From contig CAVEUM010000008.1 of assembly GCA_963618735.1 (NCBI GenBank), positions 21,247 to 85,246 on the forward strand: a DNA stretch of 64,000 nucleotides. The letters run 5' to 3'. Both the position numbers and the translations under genes were made by a program. Position 1 is the first letter of the stretch; each line of letters begins with the position of its first letter. The notes beneath the pieces were generated by a model. That model was not told the DNA's origin. It searched no databases and saw only the letters and a list, made by a program, of their open reading frames with translations. The stretch comes from CAKUFA01 sp963618735. Lineage in GTDB: Bacteria > Bacillota > Clostridia > Christensenellales > Aristaeellaceae. This document shows positions 41,685-49,414 of this stretch, piece by piece.

Positions 41685-42980
41685 ATGGATGGAAAAGAAC
41701 TGATCGGGCGGATGAAACCGCTCAGTCAAGTGGAAAGCATGAAGCAGGTCGCGCCCCTGTCAAATGCCATGTTCCCTGGTACACACTGCCCTCTGATGGG
41801 TGCGGCCATGGCAGTGCGGGGAATTAAGGACAGCCTGATTATCATCATCGGCACAGATGAGTGCGCTTACTACACCAAGCACATGACCATTCACTCGGAG
41901 GATTTCGGCGGCCTTGGCGGACGCTGCGTGTCTGTGGTGCTGGACGGCCATGACGTAACCTTTGGCTGCCTGAAGAAGGTGGAAGCCGCCTTTGGTGAAG
42001 CCATGGAGGAATATAAGCCCAAGGCGGTATTCCTGGTAACCACCTGCGTGGTGGAAATCATCGGCGATGATATGGATGCTGCTGCAGATGCCCTGACGAA
42101 GAAGTACAACATCCCTGTGATGGCTGTGCATACGGAGCATTTCAAGTGCGAGAATCATCTGCCCGGACTGGAGCGCACCATCACTGCCTGCTTTGAACTG
42201 ATGGAGAAGAAGCCTTGCGATGGTCGGGTGAACCTGCTGGGTCAGCGTCTGGGCAACTTTGCCGACACGGAGCTGAATCGTGTATTGAAGAACGCAGGTG
42301 TGAAAATTGGTCTGCAGCTGCCCTGCGGATGCACCGTGGATGATATCCGTGAAGGCGCTGCCGCCAAGGCAAATGTCGTGGTGAACGAGATTGCCCTGCC
42401 CCTGGCCAAGAAAATGAAAGAAGAATTCGGTATTCCGTATGTATTCTTCGATCGCTTTACGGAGCCGGAGAAGATCGATGCCTGCTACAAGACGCTGTTT
42501 GCCGCCCTGGAGCTTCCTCTGCCTGAAGAATTGCAGGAGCTGAAGCAGAAGGCTGTGGAGGCGAAGCAGAATGCCATGAAGGAATTGGAAGGTGTGACGT
42601 ACATCTATGGCAACACGCCCTTCCGCACCTTTGAGTTCAATCACTTTATGGTAAGCCTTGGCATGATCCCTCAGGTGATTCAGACCTCTGCCATCACCGA
42701 AGCGGATGCGGAAAATAAGGCTGCTATTCTTAAAAAGTGCGATCCCTACATCACCAAAACGGCGAATATCGCGCCATTGCAGTATGTGTATGATGAGTTG
42801 CATCCCATGCTGTATCTGGGGCACGAGTATGCCAACCGTCTGCGGCAAAAGGGCATTGCCATGGTGCGTTCGGATGGTGCCAACAGCCTGCTTGGCTTTG
42901 AAGTCACGGGCTTTGCAGTAAAGGCGCTGCTGAACGCTGCACGGGAATGCCATGAAATCAGAAAAGGAGGCGTAGCCTGA
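41685..42980 (+). CDS. NifD/BchN-like nitrogenase-family reductase subunit
   Basis: 431 residues. Three cysteines stand at the positions that hold the P-cluster or NB-cluster: C35 (PGTHCPLMGA), C60 (GTDECAYYTK) and C121 (VTTCVVEIIGDD). The spacing of 25 and 61 equals that of C26/C51/C112 of Rhodobacter BchN, as I recall it, and differs from NifD (26/66). C154 in HTEHFKCENHLPG follows. No equivalent of the FeMo-cofactor Cys/His pair is evident. It therefore looks like the cluster-bearing subunit of a DPOR-like reductase. The next gene overlaps the stop by one base. Confidence 0.9.
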   Translation: MDGKELIGRMKPLSQVESMKQVAPLSNAMFPGTHCPLMGAAMAVRGIKDSLIIIIGTDECAYYTKHMTIHSEDFGGLGGRCVSVVLDGHDVTFGCLKKVEAAFGEAMEEYKPKAVFLVTTCVVEIIGDDMDAAADALTKKYNIPVMAVHTEHFKCENHLPGLERTITACFELMEKKPCDGRVNLLGQRLGNFADTELNRVLKNAGVKIGLQLPCGCTVDDIREGAAAKANVVVNEIALPLAKKMKEEFGIPYVFFDRFTEPEKIDACYKTLFAALELPLPEELQELKQKAVEAKQNAMKELEGVTYIYGNTPFRTFEFNHFMVSLGMIPQVIQTSAITEADAENKAAILKKCDPYITKTANIAPLQYVYDELHPMLYLGHEYANRLRQKGIAMVRSDGANSLLGFEVTGFAVKALLNAARECHEIRKGGVA

Positions 42981-44212
42981 TGGGTCTTGTACGTTACTTG
43001 CCTACGCCCTCTGACCGCATGGGCATTCTGTGGAGTCTGCTCACGGTGGATGGCAGCGTGATTCTGGAATACGGCCCGGCGGGTACCACGCATTTCAGCA
43101 TGAGCCTGTACGGCGAGCTGGGTGTGGATCAGCAGAACCGCATTTTCACCACCCACATGAGCGAAGATGACGTGGTCATGGGCGATGTAAGCCGCCTGGA
43201 AAAGGCACTGGTAGAGGTGGATGAGTCCTTTCATCCTCAGGTGATCTTTGTGGTGGCGTCCTCCATTTCTGCCGTCATCGGCACCGACCTGAAGGGCGTA
43301 TGCGCCTACATGCAGGAGCGGGTGAAGGCACGCCTTATTGCCTTTGAGCAGGGCGGCTTCCGTGGAGACTACAGCGTGGGCATCCGCGAGGCTTATCGCC
43401 TGCTGGCACAGGATGTGGTGGAAGAAAAGCACGAGAAGAAGCCTGACACATATAACATCCTTGGCGCGTCCGCCGGCTGCTATCGCATGAAGAGCGATGT
43501 GAATGAAATTCGCCGCCTGATGCAGGAGGCTTTCGGCATGGAGCTGAACGCCTGCCTGTGCATGGATACCAGCGTGGAGAAAATCGCCGACGCCGGCAGC
43601 GCAGCGTTGAACCTTGTGCTGCGGGAAGAAGCATTGCCCGCAGCGAAAATCATCGAAACGAAGTGCGGAACCCCGTATCTTCAGGGTGCACCCTACGGCT
43701 ATGCAGGCACGCTCACCTGGCTGGAAAAGGTGGGGGAGATGCTTGGCAAAACCGTTGCGCCGAAGCTTCGCATGGAGCTGAAGAAGCGCTCCATGGAGGT
43801 CGCCCAGTATCGCATGTACAGCATGATGATGAAGGTCTACAAGCCTCAGGTAGTCATCTTCAATGACGCGCCTGTGGTGGATGGCCTTGCAAGCCTGATG
43901 GGCGAGATTGGCTTCCCGGTGAAGGAAAAAATCAGCCGCCACAGCCTGCGCCTGTATGAAAATCCTGCGGAGGACATGAAGTATCTGCCTGAAGAAAAGG
44001 ATCGCATTGACATCATGAAGTCACTGCACCATACGCTGGTGCTGGCAGATGACGTGAACAAGCGCCTGCTGGCAGATGACAACACCTACCTGCGGGTGAG
44101 CATGCCGCTGGTGGACGGTGCGCAAATCGCGACCCACATGCCCCTCATGGGACCTCGGGGCGCGGATTACATTCTGGAAACGGTTGAGGATTACCTCAAT
44201 ACGCTGAAATAA
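42980..44212 (+). CDS. NifK/BchB-like nitrogenase-family reductase subunit
   Basis: 410 residues. The fold repeats the nitrogenase component-1 pattern: EYGPAGTTHFSMSLYG, VVASSISAVIGTDLKGV, LGASAGCYRMKSDVNEI, and C-terminal LVDGAQIATHMPLMGPRGADYI. The cluster cysteines are missing: the TC-x-x-E-I-I-G-D position reads SSISAVIGTD (S95), and the earlier site has Thr. The first Cys is C108, off-site. E30 or D24 might supply the fourth cluster ligand, as BchB D36 does in DPOR. It should form a heterotetramer with the NifD-like subunit. Confidence 0.88.
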   Translation: MGLVRYLPTPSDRMGILWSLLTVDGSVILEYGPAGTTHFSMSLYGELGVDQQNRIFTTHMSEDDVVMGDVSRLEKALVEVDESFHPQVIFVVASSISAVIGTDLKGVCAYMQERVKARLIAFEQGGFRGDYSVGIREAYRLLAQDVVEEKHEKKPDTYNILGASAGCYRMKSDVNEIRRLMQEAFGMELNACLCMDTSVEKIADAGSAALNLVLREEALPAAKIIETKCGTPYLQGAPYGYAGTLTWLEKVGEMLGKTVAPKLRMELKKRSMEVAQYRMYSMMMKVYKPQVVIFNDAPVVDGLASLMGEIGFPVKEKISRHSLRLYENPAEDMKYLPEEKDRIDIMKSLHHTLVLADDVNKRLLADDNTYLRVSMPLVDGAQIATHMPLMGPRGADYILETVEDYLNTLK

Positions 44213-44226
44213 AGGAGAAGACAAAA

Positions 44227-44781
44227 ATGAAGGTACAAGTTGTTTATAACAGCCTTTCCGGCTGCACCCGCCGCCTGGCGGAGGGCATCTACAATGGACT
44301 GGATGCGGAGGAAAAGTCCCTGCATAACCTGGCCGATGGCGAACCCGTGCTGGATGGTGATGTGGTTCTGTTTGGCTACTGGGTGGACAAGGGCGGCCCG
44401 AATCCGCAGATGAAGGCCTTTATGGAAAAGGTGGAAGGCAAGAAGGTTGGCGTGTTCAGCACGCTGGCCTACTGGGCAGATTCCACGCACGGCCATCAGA
44501 GTGTTGTTAATGGCATTGACCTGCTGAAGGATAAGAACGTGATTCTTGGCGGCTATGTATGCAATGGCTGCATGTCCCAGGAGATGATTGCACGCTTCCG
44601 TGCCATGGGTTCCACGGGTCCTCACAGCGCTTCTCCTGAAAGCGAAGCACGCTGGGAAGTGATGGCGAACCATCCCACGGCATGCGAAATTGCCCTGGGC
44701 GCTGAGCGTTTCAATGACCGCCTGAAGCTGCTGAAGCTGCTGAACGAGCGCGGCCTGGAGTACACGCCTGTGCACTTCTAA
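44227..44781 (+). CDS. Flavodoxin-like protein
   Basis: 184 residues with AAAGGAG upstream. The FMN phosphate loop is VYNSLSGCTRRLAEGI, followed by VVLFGYWVDKGGPN, VGVFSTLAYWADSTHG (isoalloxazine loop) and ILGGYVCNGCMS. The C-terminal part (SPESEARWEVMANHPTACEIALGAERFNDRL) is a helical extension. It is the last gene of the nitrogenase-like operon, and its obvious role is electron donor to the NifH-like protein. The surface cysteines C-NG-C could be redox-active. Confidence 0.88.
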   Translation: MKVQVVYNSLSGCTRRLAEGIYNGLDAEEKSLHNLADGEPVLDGDVVLFGYWVDKGGPNPQMKAFMEKVEGKKVGVFSTLAYWADSTHGHQSVVNGIDLLKDKNVILGGYVCNGCMSQEMIARFRAMGSTGPHSASPESEARWEVMANHPTACEIALGAERFNDRLKLLKLLNERGLEYTPVHF

Positions 44782-44788
44782 AAAAGAA

Positions 44789-44818
44789 TGCGAGAGAAAG
44801 CAATTAGCCTCTCTCGCA
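44789..44818 (+). terminator. First hairpin after the nitrogenase-like operon
   Basis: TGCGAGAGA and TCTCTCGCA pair (9 bp). No T-run follows directly, so it mainly backs up the next terminator. Confidence 0.6.
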
Positions 44819-44823
44819 CCAGA

Positions 44824-44859
44824 AACTCTTCCTCGAATTTTTGCGGGGAAGAGTTTTTT
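44824..44859 (+). terminator. Terminator of the nitrogenase-like operon
   Basis: AACTCTTCC and GGAAGAGTT pair, followed by TTTTTT. Confidence 0.85.
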
Positions 44860-44876
44860 GAATTTTCTTGAAAAAA

Positions 44877-45551
44877 TCAGGCTTTCAGATTCTGCACAAA
44901 GGCAACGGGATCAATGAAGCTGAAGCGCACACGCTGCATGTCACTGCGGGGAAAAACAACCGTCATGAGGGTTTCATCCCCCTGCACTGCGGTGACTGTG
45001 ACCGTGGAAACAGGGAGCAGCGCCAGTAAATCACGGGCAATGCGGACGGCCATGCCGCACAGGTACATCTGCCGTGCAGATTCATCACCTTCCATGTATC
45101 GCGGCAATACCTGAAAGCTGGCGGAAAGTGCGTCACTGCTGTCTGCGGCGGCATCTATGCGCTCTGCGTAGGGCTGAAGGTCACCAAGGGGATCAGCTTT
45201 GTCCATGACCGCCAAATAAGTCTGCGTGTCGCCGCTGAGGACGGCCTTGGCGTTCTCATGGAAGAAGCTCCACAATTCGGGGGAAGTCATGCCGTCAGGG
45301 CATGTCTCATGGATGAGCGCGTCCGTCCAGTCAACAGTATCATCAGCAGTTTTCCACAGCTGATCGAAGGATGGAAAGGCGGACGGCGCTGCGGCTAATG
45401 CGGCGGAGGAGTTTGCTTCTGCCGTATCCGCCGCATTTGTGACGGGAGCAACGCAGGGAGCGCCCCACAGGTCTTCTGCAACCTTGGCAAGGCTCCGTTC
45501 ACCAGTCATAAGCGACTTTCCGAGTCTCACGCTCTTTACGGGATCAGACAT
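44877..45551 (-). CDS. Unknown protein coupled to the Clp-like AAA+ ATPase
   Basis: 224 residues from the ATG at 45551, 6 nt after GGAGG. The start lies 8 bp inside the end of the AAA+ gene, so the two are translationally coupled. Residues 1-50 are polar and basic (KSVRLGKSLMTGERSLAKVAEDLWG). A low-complexity Ala-rich linker (~55-80) separates them from a C-terminal domain with FQVLPRYMEGDE, YLCGMAVRIARDLLALLP and a final beta-rich section (TVTVTAVQGDETLMTVVFPRSD). No family is recognised. It may be an adaptor or substrate-recognition factor of the ATPase. Confidence 0.75.
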   Translation of the reverse strand: MSDPVKSVRLGKSLMTGERSLAKVAEDLWGAPCVAPVTNAADTAEANSSAALAAAPSAFPSFDQLWKTADDTVDWTDALIHETCPDGMTSPELWSFFHENAKAVLSGDTQTYLAVMDKADPLGDLQPYAERIDAAADSSDALSASFQVLPRYMEGDESARQMYLCGMAVRIARDLLALLPVSTVTVTAVQGDETLMTVVFPRSDMQRVRFSFIDPVAFVQNLKA

Positions 45552-47436
45552 GGGCATCCTCCTCTTCAACATGGCAGTGCAGGCAGGGCGGATTAGCGGC
45601 TGTGTCAAAGCTGTCAATGGTCACAGCGGCATTTTCCAGCACACCGTTATCAAACAGCCAGCGGGACAGGGGATTGATCAGCAGACTTTCTACCTGATTG
45701 CCCACGCCGCGGCCGCCGTTGGACAAATCCGCCAACGCTGCCTGACGAAGCTGGTCGTATGCGCTGTCGGGGATGGTGATGCGGATGGACTTCTGTTCCT
45801 CCATGCGGCGAACAATCTTGTTCACCTGTGCACGAAGAATGGCCTCGCCTGCTTCCTGACGAATGAAGTCAAACACCACAATGTTTTCACCGATGCGGTT
45901 CAGAATTTCCGGACGGCCAAGCTCCAGCTTGAAATAATCCTCAATGGCACCGCGAATGGCTTTGGTCACCTGGGCGTAGTCCATATCCATGGTGACATTG
46001 GCGTGGCGCTTGCCCATGGCATCCTTCACATACATGCCCAGATTGCTGGTGAAGATGATGATCGTTTCAGAGAAGTACACCGTGTTGCCCTGGCCGTCCG
46101 TCATGCGGCCATCCTCCAGAATCTGCAGGAACTTATCCAGAATGGAGGAGTGCGCCTTTTCAATTTCATCAAACAGAAGGATGGAGAAGGGATTCTTCTT
46201 CACTGCGTTGGTCAGCTGGCCGCCTGCTTCATAGCCCACATAGCCAGGCGGTGCGCCCATGAGCTTCTGGTCGGAATGACTCTGGCCATATTCGCTCATA
46301 TCAAAGCGGATGCAGCAGGATTCATCACCGAAAAGCTTTTCGGCCAGTGCTTTGGCGGTTTCTGTTTTGCCGGTGCCGGTGGGGCCGGCGAAAAACAGCA
46401 CGCCCTTTGGCTTGGAGGTGGAGGAGCTGGAAAGGCCGTTCATGCCGGTAACCGCACGCTTGACCACGTCCATGGTGCGCTCCAAAGCGGCATCCTGTCC
46501 TTTGATGCGCTTTTCAAAGTCTTCCTTGGCAGTGCGAAGACTATCCAGCGACAGCGTGCGCCAGGGATTTTCCTTGATGCCGTACTTGTACAGATCTACA
46601 ATCTGCGCCACATCGCGGATGGACGTTGCTTCCCGCTTGCTCAGGCGGCGCATGGCGTCAAGATCGGTGAACGTCATGCCGTCGGTGAGGCCAACCAGTT
46701 TATCCTGCAAGCGTGCCAGTTCATCGGGATGCTCCTCATAATAAGGAATCTCTGTGCGATACACGGTGCTGTCAAAGAAGGTGGCAAAAGCAGGGCCTGC
46801 GATCAGCCGCCTGCGTTCCTCACGATCCGGCACATCCAGGTGAATGGACTTGCACACGGGATTGTTCAGATACAGCCACGTGGGCAGATCGTTGAGCTTG
46901 TTGACCAGCAGCACCAGTACATTTTGCAATTTGCCTTGAGGCGTGTGCACGGTGGCAGCACTCATGGCGGACTGCAACAGCAGATTGAAGCTGTTCATAT
47001 CCTGTTGATCCATGCGGTCGGGGGAAGTAATGTAGTATCCCGCCAGCTCGAGCACAATGGCAGTGGCACTGCTTTGCTGGCTCATGGCGCGGCGGATGAT
47101 GTTGGGCGCCGTATCGGCCGTATTGCCCTTGAACTCCGCAGGAATGGCGCCCTGCTTGCACTCACTGCCGGTGGTGGCGGCGAATTTTTCCACCATGCCC
47201 TGTTCGTAGGGATTCATAAAGCCTACCAGGTTGGAGTAAAACACCACCTGCTGATAGCCCGCATCCCGAAAGAATCCATGCAGATAATGGGGCAGAGACG
47301 TCAGCGTGTCCTCCCCCAGAGAACCGGGCACGGGGTAGCGATACTGATCCAGCACATTGCCTTCAAGGATCAGCATGGGCTTCAGCCCGCAGAAAAGCTC
47401 CAGCTCCCGGTGCCATTTGGAAATCAATGCTTCCAT
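45544..47436 (-). CDS. Clp-type AAA+ ATPase with divergent N-terminal half
   Basis: 630 residues from the ATG at 47436, 6 nt after GGTGGG. The C-terminal half (~325-600) is a ClpA/ClpB D2-like module: Walker A FFAGPTGTGKTETAKALAE, pore region GAPPGYVGYEAGG, Walker B SILLFDEIEKAHS, sensor IIIFTSNLG, and the arginine finger in GRPEILNRIGENIVVF, then the small domain. The first ~300 residues look like an inactive AAA-like domain without Walker A (MLILEGNVLDQYRYP, IVLELAGYYITSPDR, VLVLLVNKLNDLP). There is no IGF/L loop evident for ClpP binding. It is divergent from the hrcA operon with its own promoter. Confidence 0.88.
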   Translation of the reverse strand: MEALISKWHRELELFCGLKPMLILEGNVLDQYRYPVPGSLGEDTLTSLPHYLHGFFRDAGYQQVVFYSNLVGFMNPYEQGMVEKFAATTGSECKQGAIPAEFKGNTADTAPNIIRRAMSQQSSATAIVLELAGYYITSPDRMDQQDMNSFNLLLQSAMSAATVHTPQGKLQNVLVLLVNKLNDLPTWLYLNNPVCKSIHLDVPDREERRRLIAGPAFATFFDSTVYRTEIPYYEEHPDELARLQDKLVGLTDGMTFTDLDAMRRLSKREATSIRDVAQIVDLYKYGIKENPWRTLSLDSLRTAKEDFEKRIKGQDAALERTMDVVKRAVTGMNGLSSSSTSKPKGVLFFAGPTGTGKTETAKALAEKLFGDESCCIRFDMSEYGQSHSDQKLMGAPPGYVGYEAGGQLTNAVKKNPFSILLFDEIEKAHSSILDKFLQILEDGRMTDGQGNTVYFSETIIIFTSNLGMYVKDAMGKRHANVTMDMDYAQVTKAIRGAIEDYFKLELGRPEILNRIGENIVVFDFIRQEAGEAILRAQVNKIVRRMEEQKSIRITIPDSAYDQLRQAALADLSNGGRGVGNQVESLLINPLSRWLFDNGVLENAAVTIDSFDTAANPPCLHCHVEEEDAHV

Positions 47437-47458
47437 GTACATCCCACCTTTTGTGGGT

Positions 47459-47487
47459 AGTATAGCACAGGAATGACGCGGACGCAA
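47459..47487 (-). promoter_or_regulatory. Promoter of the AAA+ ATPase gene
   Basis: On the minus strand TTGCGT (47482-47487) and TATACT (47459-47464) are 17 nt apart, with TGC making an extended -10. No CIRCE lies in it. Confidence 0.75.
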
Positions 47488-47557
47488 ATGTTCCAATAAA
47501 ATAGCACCGGGGAAGGACGGGAAAAGTGCAGATACTCAATGTTTTTTTAGAAAACGC

Positions 47558-47586
47558 TTGACAAAGTTTCGAAAGGGGGCTATTAT
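47558..47586 (+). promoter_or_regulatory. Promoter of the hrcA-grpE-dnaK-dnaJ operon
   Basis: TTGACA (47558-47563) and TATTAT (47581-47586) are 17 nt apart, directly upstream of CIRCE. Confidence 0.88.
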
Positions 47587-47597
47587 ATGTACTGTAG

Positions 47598-47624
47598 TTA
47601 GCACTCAATGCAAGTGAGTGCTAA
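47598..47624 (+). promoter_or_regulatory. CIRCE operator (HrcA binding site)
   Basis: TTAGCACTC, nine bases, GAGTGCTAA: a perfect CIRCE inverted repeat, 11 nt after the -10 box. HrcA binds it to repress the operon until heat stress titrates GroEL. Confidence 0.97.
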
Positions 47625-47650
47625 CAGAAGAAAGAATGAAAGGAGCGCGC

Positions 47651-48721
47651 ATGATCATGAGCACGATGGATGAGCGAAAGTTCCGTATCCTGCAGGCAAT
47701 TATTGACGACTATATCCTGACAGCCGTGCCTGTGGGCTCCAGAACGATTTCTAAAAAATATGACATGGGTCTTTCCAGTGCCACCATCCGCAATGAGATG
47801 AGTGACCTGGAGGAGCTGGGTTATCTGGATCAGCCCCACGTCAGCGCAGGGCGTATTCCCTCCGCCAAAGCGTATCGGCTGTATGTGGATCAGCTGCTGA
47901 AAAGCAGGCGGATTCCCACCGATGATGCCACTGATGTGCAGCAGCACTTCCTTGGACGTATGCGCCAGATGGAAGATGTGATCGACCATGCGGCGCAGGT
48001 GCTGAGCGACCTGACCCATTATACCGCTGTGGTGCTTCCGCCATCCGGCGCACAGCCCCGTATCCGGAACATCCAGCTGGTGCCTGTAACGTCCGGCACG
48101 GCGCTGGTGGTCATTGTAACCGATGGAGGCATTGTACGGGATACCGTCATTAATGTCAGCGAACAGCTGGATAGCGACGCACTTTACAATATCTCCCGTA
48201 CGCTGACCAGTCAGCTGGCGGGGCACACTCTGGCGGAAGCTACGGTGATTCTCCCGCACCTGGCGAAAACCATGCAGGCGAATGAGCGTCTGCTAGAGGG
48301 GATCAGTTCCTTTATGGATCACGCCAGCGGCGGACGCACCCATGTGGCTGTCGGCGGTGCGAGCAACATGCTCGCTTATCCTGAGTACAGCGATGTGGAA
48401 AAGGCGCGAAACTTTGTAAGTCTGGTTGAAACCCGTGACAAGCTGGCCGACATTGTTGCCCAGCATGGAGAAATGGCCTTCACCGTGCGCATCGGCCCTG
48501 AAACCGGTGTGCCGGAAATGACCGATTGCTCCATTGTCACCGCAACCTATTCTACGCGAAATGGTCAGCAGGGCACCATCGGTGTCATAGGCCCGACGCG
48601 GATGCAGTACAGCCGTGTTCTCTCCATCCTGAGCAGCATGGGCAATCAACTTTCCACGCTCTTTGGAAACGATGGACAGGAGCCGAAACTTGACCAGAAT
48701 GCAAAGAAGGAAAAAGAATGA
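47651..48721 (+). CDS. hrcA: Heat-inducible transcription repressor HrcA
   Basis: 356 residues from the ATG at 47651, 5 nt after AAAGGAG; an ATG two codons later is also possible. The N-terminal winged helix reads DERKFRILQAIIDDYILTAVPVGSRTIS...LSSATIRNEMSDLEELGYL, with the signature PHVSAGRIPSAKAYRLYVD. The GAF-like dimerisation domain follows, ending in GVIGPTRMQYSRVLSIL. The grpE start overlaps the stop (ATGA). Confidence 0.97.
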   Translation: MIMSTMDERKFRILQAIIDDYILTAVPVGSRTISKKYDMGLSSATIRNEMSDLEELGYLDQPHVSAGRIPSAKAYRLYVDQLLKSRRIPTDDATDVQQHFLGRMRQMEDVIDHAAQVLSDLTHYTAVVLPPSGAQPRIRNIQLVPVTSGTALVVIVTDGGIVRDTVINVSEQLDSDALYNISRTLTSQLAGHTLAEATVILPHLAKTMQANERLLEGISSFMDHASGGRTHVAVGGASNMLAYPEYSDVEKARNFVSLVETRDKLADIVAQHGEMAFTVRIGPETGVPEMTDCSIVTATYSTRNGQQGTIGVIGPTRMQYSRVLSILSSMGNQLSTLFGNDGQEPKLDQNAKKEKE

Positions 48722-49308
48722 AAAGAAGAAAGGCAGTTAAGGCAATGACAGAAGAAGAAAAGAAGCCCGCAGGGGTTGAAGAAACCTCTGTTCAGGAAGA
48801 AAAGGATGCGGAGTCTGCCGCCGAAAGCACCGCCGAACAGAATGCAGCCGCACTGACCAAACAGCTGGAGGCTGCATCTGCCAAGGCTGATGAATATCTG
48901 GCCATGGCACAGCGCGTTCAGGCAGACTTCGATAACTTCCGCCGCAGAAACGAAAGCGCACGCACCGATGCCTATGCTGAAGGCCAGCGGAATGTAGCTG
49001 CCGCCATGCTGCCTGTGCTGGATAACCTGGAGCGCGCGGTAGAAGCTTCCGGCAATGCCGAGGGCGATTCGCTGAAGAGCGGCGTGGAGCTGACACTCCG
49101 CCTGATGCGGGACGCACTTGCCAAGCTGGAAGTGACCCCCATTGACCGCCAGGGTGAGGTGTTTGACCCGCATCTCGAAAACGCTGTGCTGCAGGGCACG
49201 GCAGAGGACGGCGAGCCTGGCACGGTATGTCAGGTGCTGCAGAAGGGTTACATGATGGGTAAAACGGTTCTTCGCCATGCTATGGTGAAGGTTGTGCCGG
49301 AAGACTGA
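48718..49308 (+). CDS. grpE: Nucleotide exchange factor GrpE
   Basis: 196 residues from the ATG overlapping the hrcA stop; an ATG at 48745 is an alternative. An acidic, disordered N-terminus leads to the long coiled coil (KQLEAASAKADEYLAMAQRVQADFDNFRRR, the family core) and the beta-wing domain with PIDRQGEVFDPHLENAV and GYMMGKTVLRHAMVKV. It drives ADP release from DnaK. Confidence 0.96.
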   Translation: MKRRKAVKAMTEEEKKPAGVEETSVQEEKDAESAAESTAEQNAAALTKQLEAASAKADEYLAMAQRVQADFDNFRRRNESARTDAYAEGQRNVAAAMLPVLDNLERAVEASGNAEGDSLKSGVELTLRLMRDALAKLEVTPIDRQGEVFDPHLENAVLQGTAEDGEPGTVCQVLQKGYMMGKTVLRHAMVKVVPED

Positions 49309-49330
49309 CCCATTTCCTATGGACAGGTTC

Positions 49331-49345
49331 AGGCGCCGCGCGCCT
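49331..49345 (+). other. GC-rich hairpin between grpE and dnaK
   Basis: AGGCGC, CGC loop, GCGCCT. It is followed by TTTCCT, too weak for a full terminator. It may act in mRNA processing or partial attenuation. Confidence 0.4.
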
Positions 49346-49414
49346 TTCCTGATGGATATAGATTCAAAAAAGACATTTCCAAACGAGCAGTTTGATTTTT
49401 AGGAGGAAACAAAA

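Noticed and set aside
38084..44212. True nitrogen-fixing nitrogenase
   Set aside because: The K-like subunit lacks the P-cluster cysteines, the D-like subunit shows no cofactor Cys/His pair, and no nifB/E/N genes are present.
47443..47457. CCCAC/GTGGG hairpin hiding the ribosome-binding site of the AAA+ ATPase gene, possibly an RNA thermometer
   Set aside because: The predicted transcription start from the -10 at 47459-47464 falls inside or after the first arm, so the stem would not form in the mRNA.
47598..47624. Start of HrcA at the GTG inside the CIRCE element
   Set aside because: It lies in the operator and has no ribosome-binding site; the ATG at 47651 follows AAAGGAG and fits the family N-terminus.
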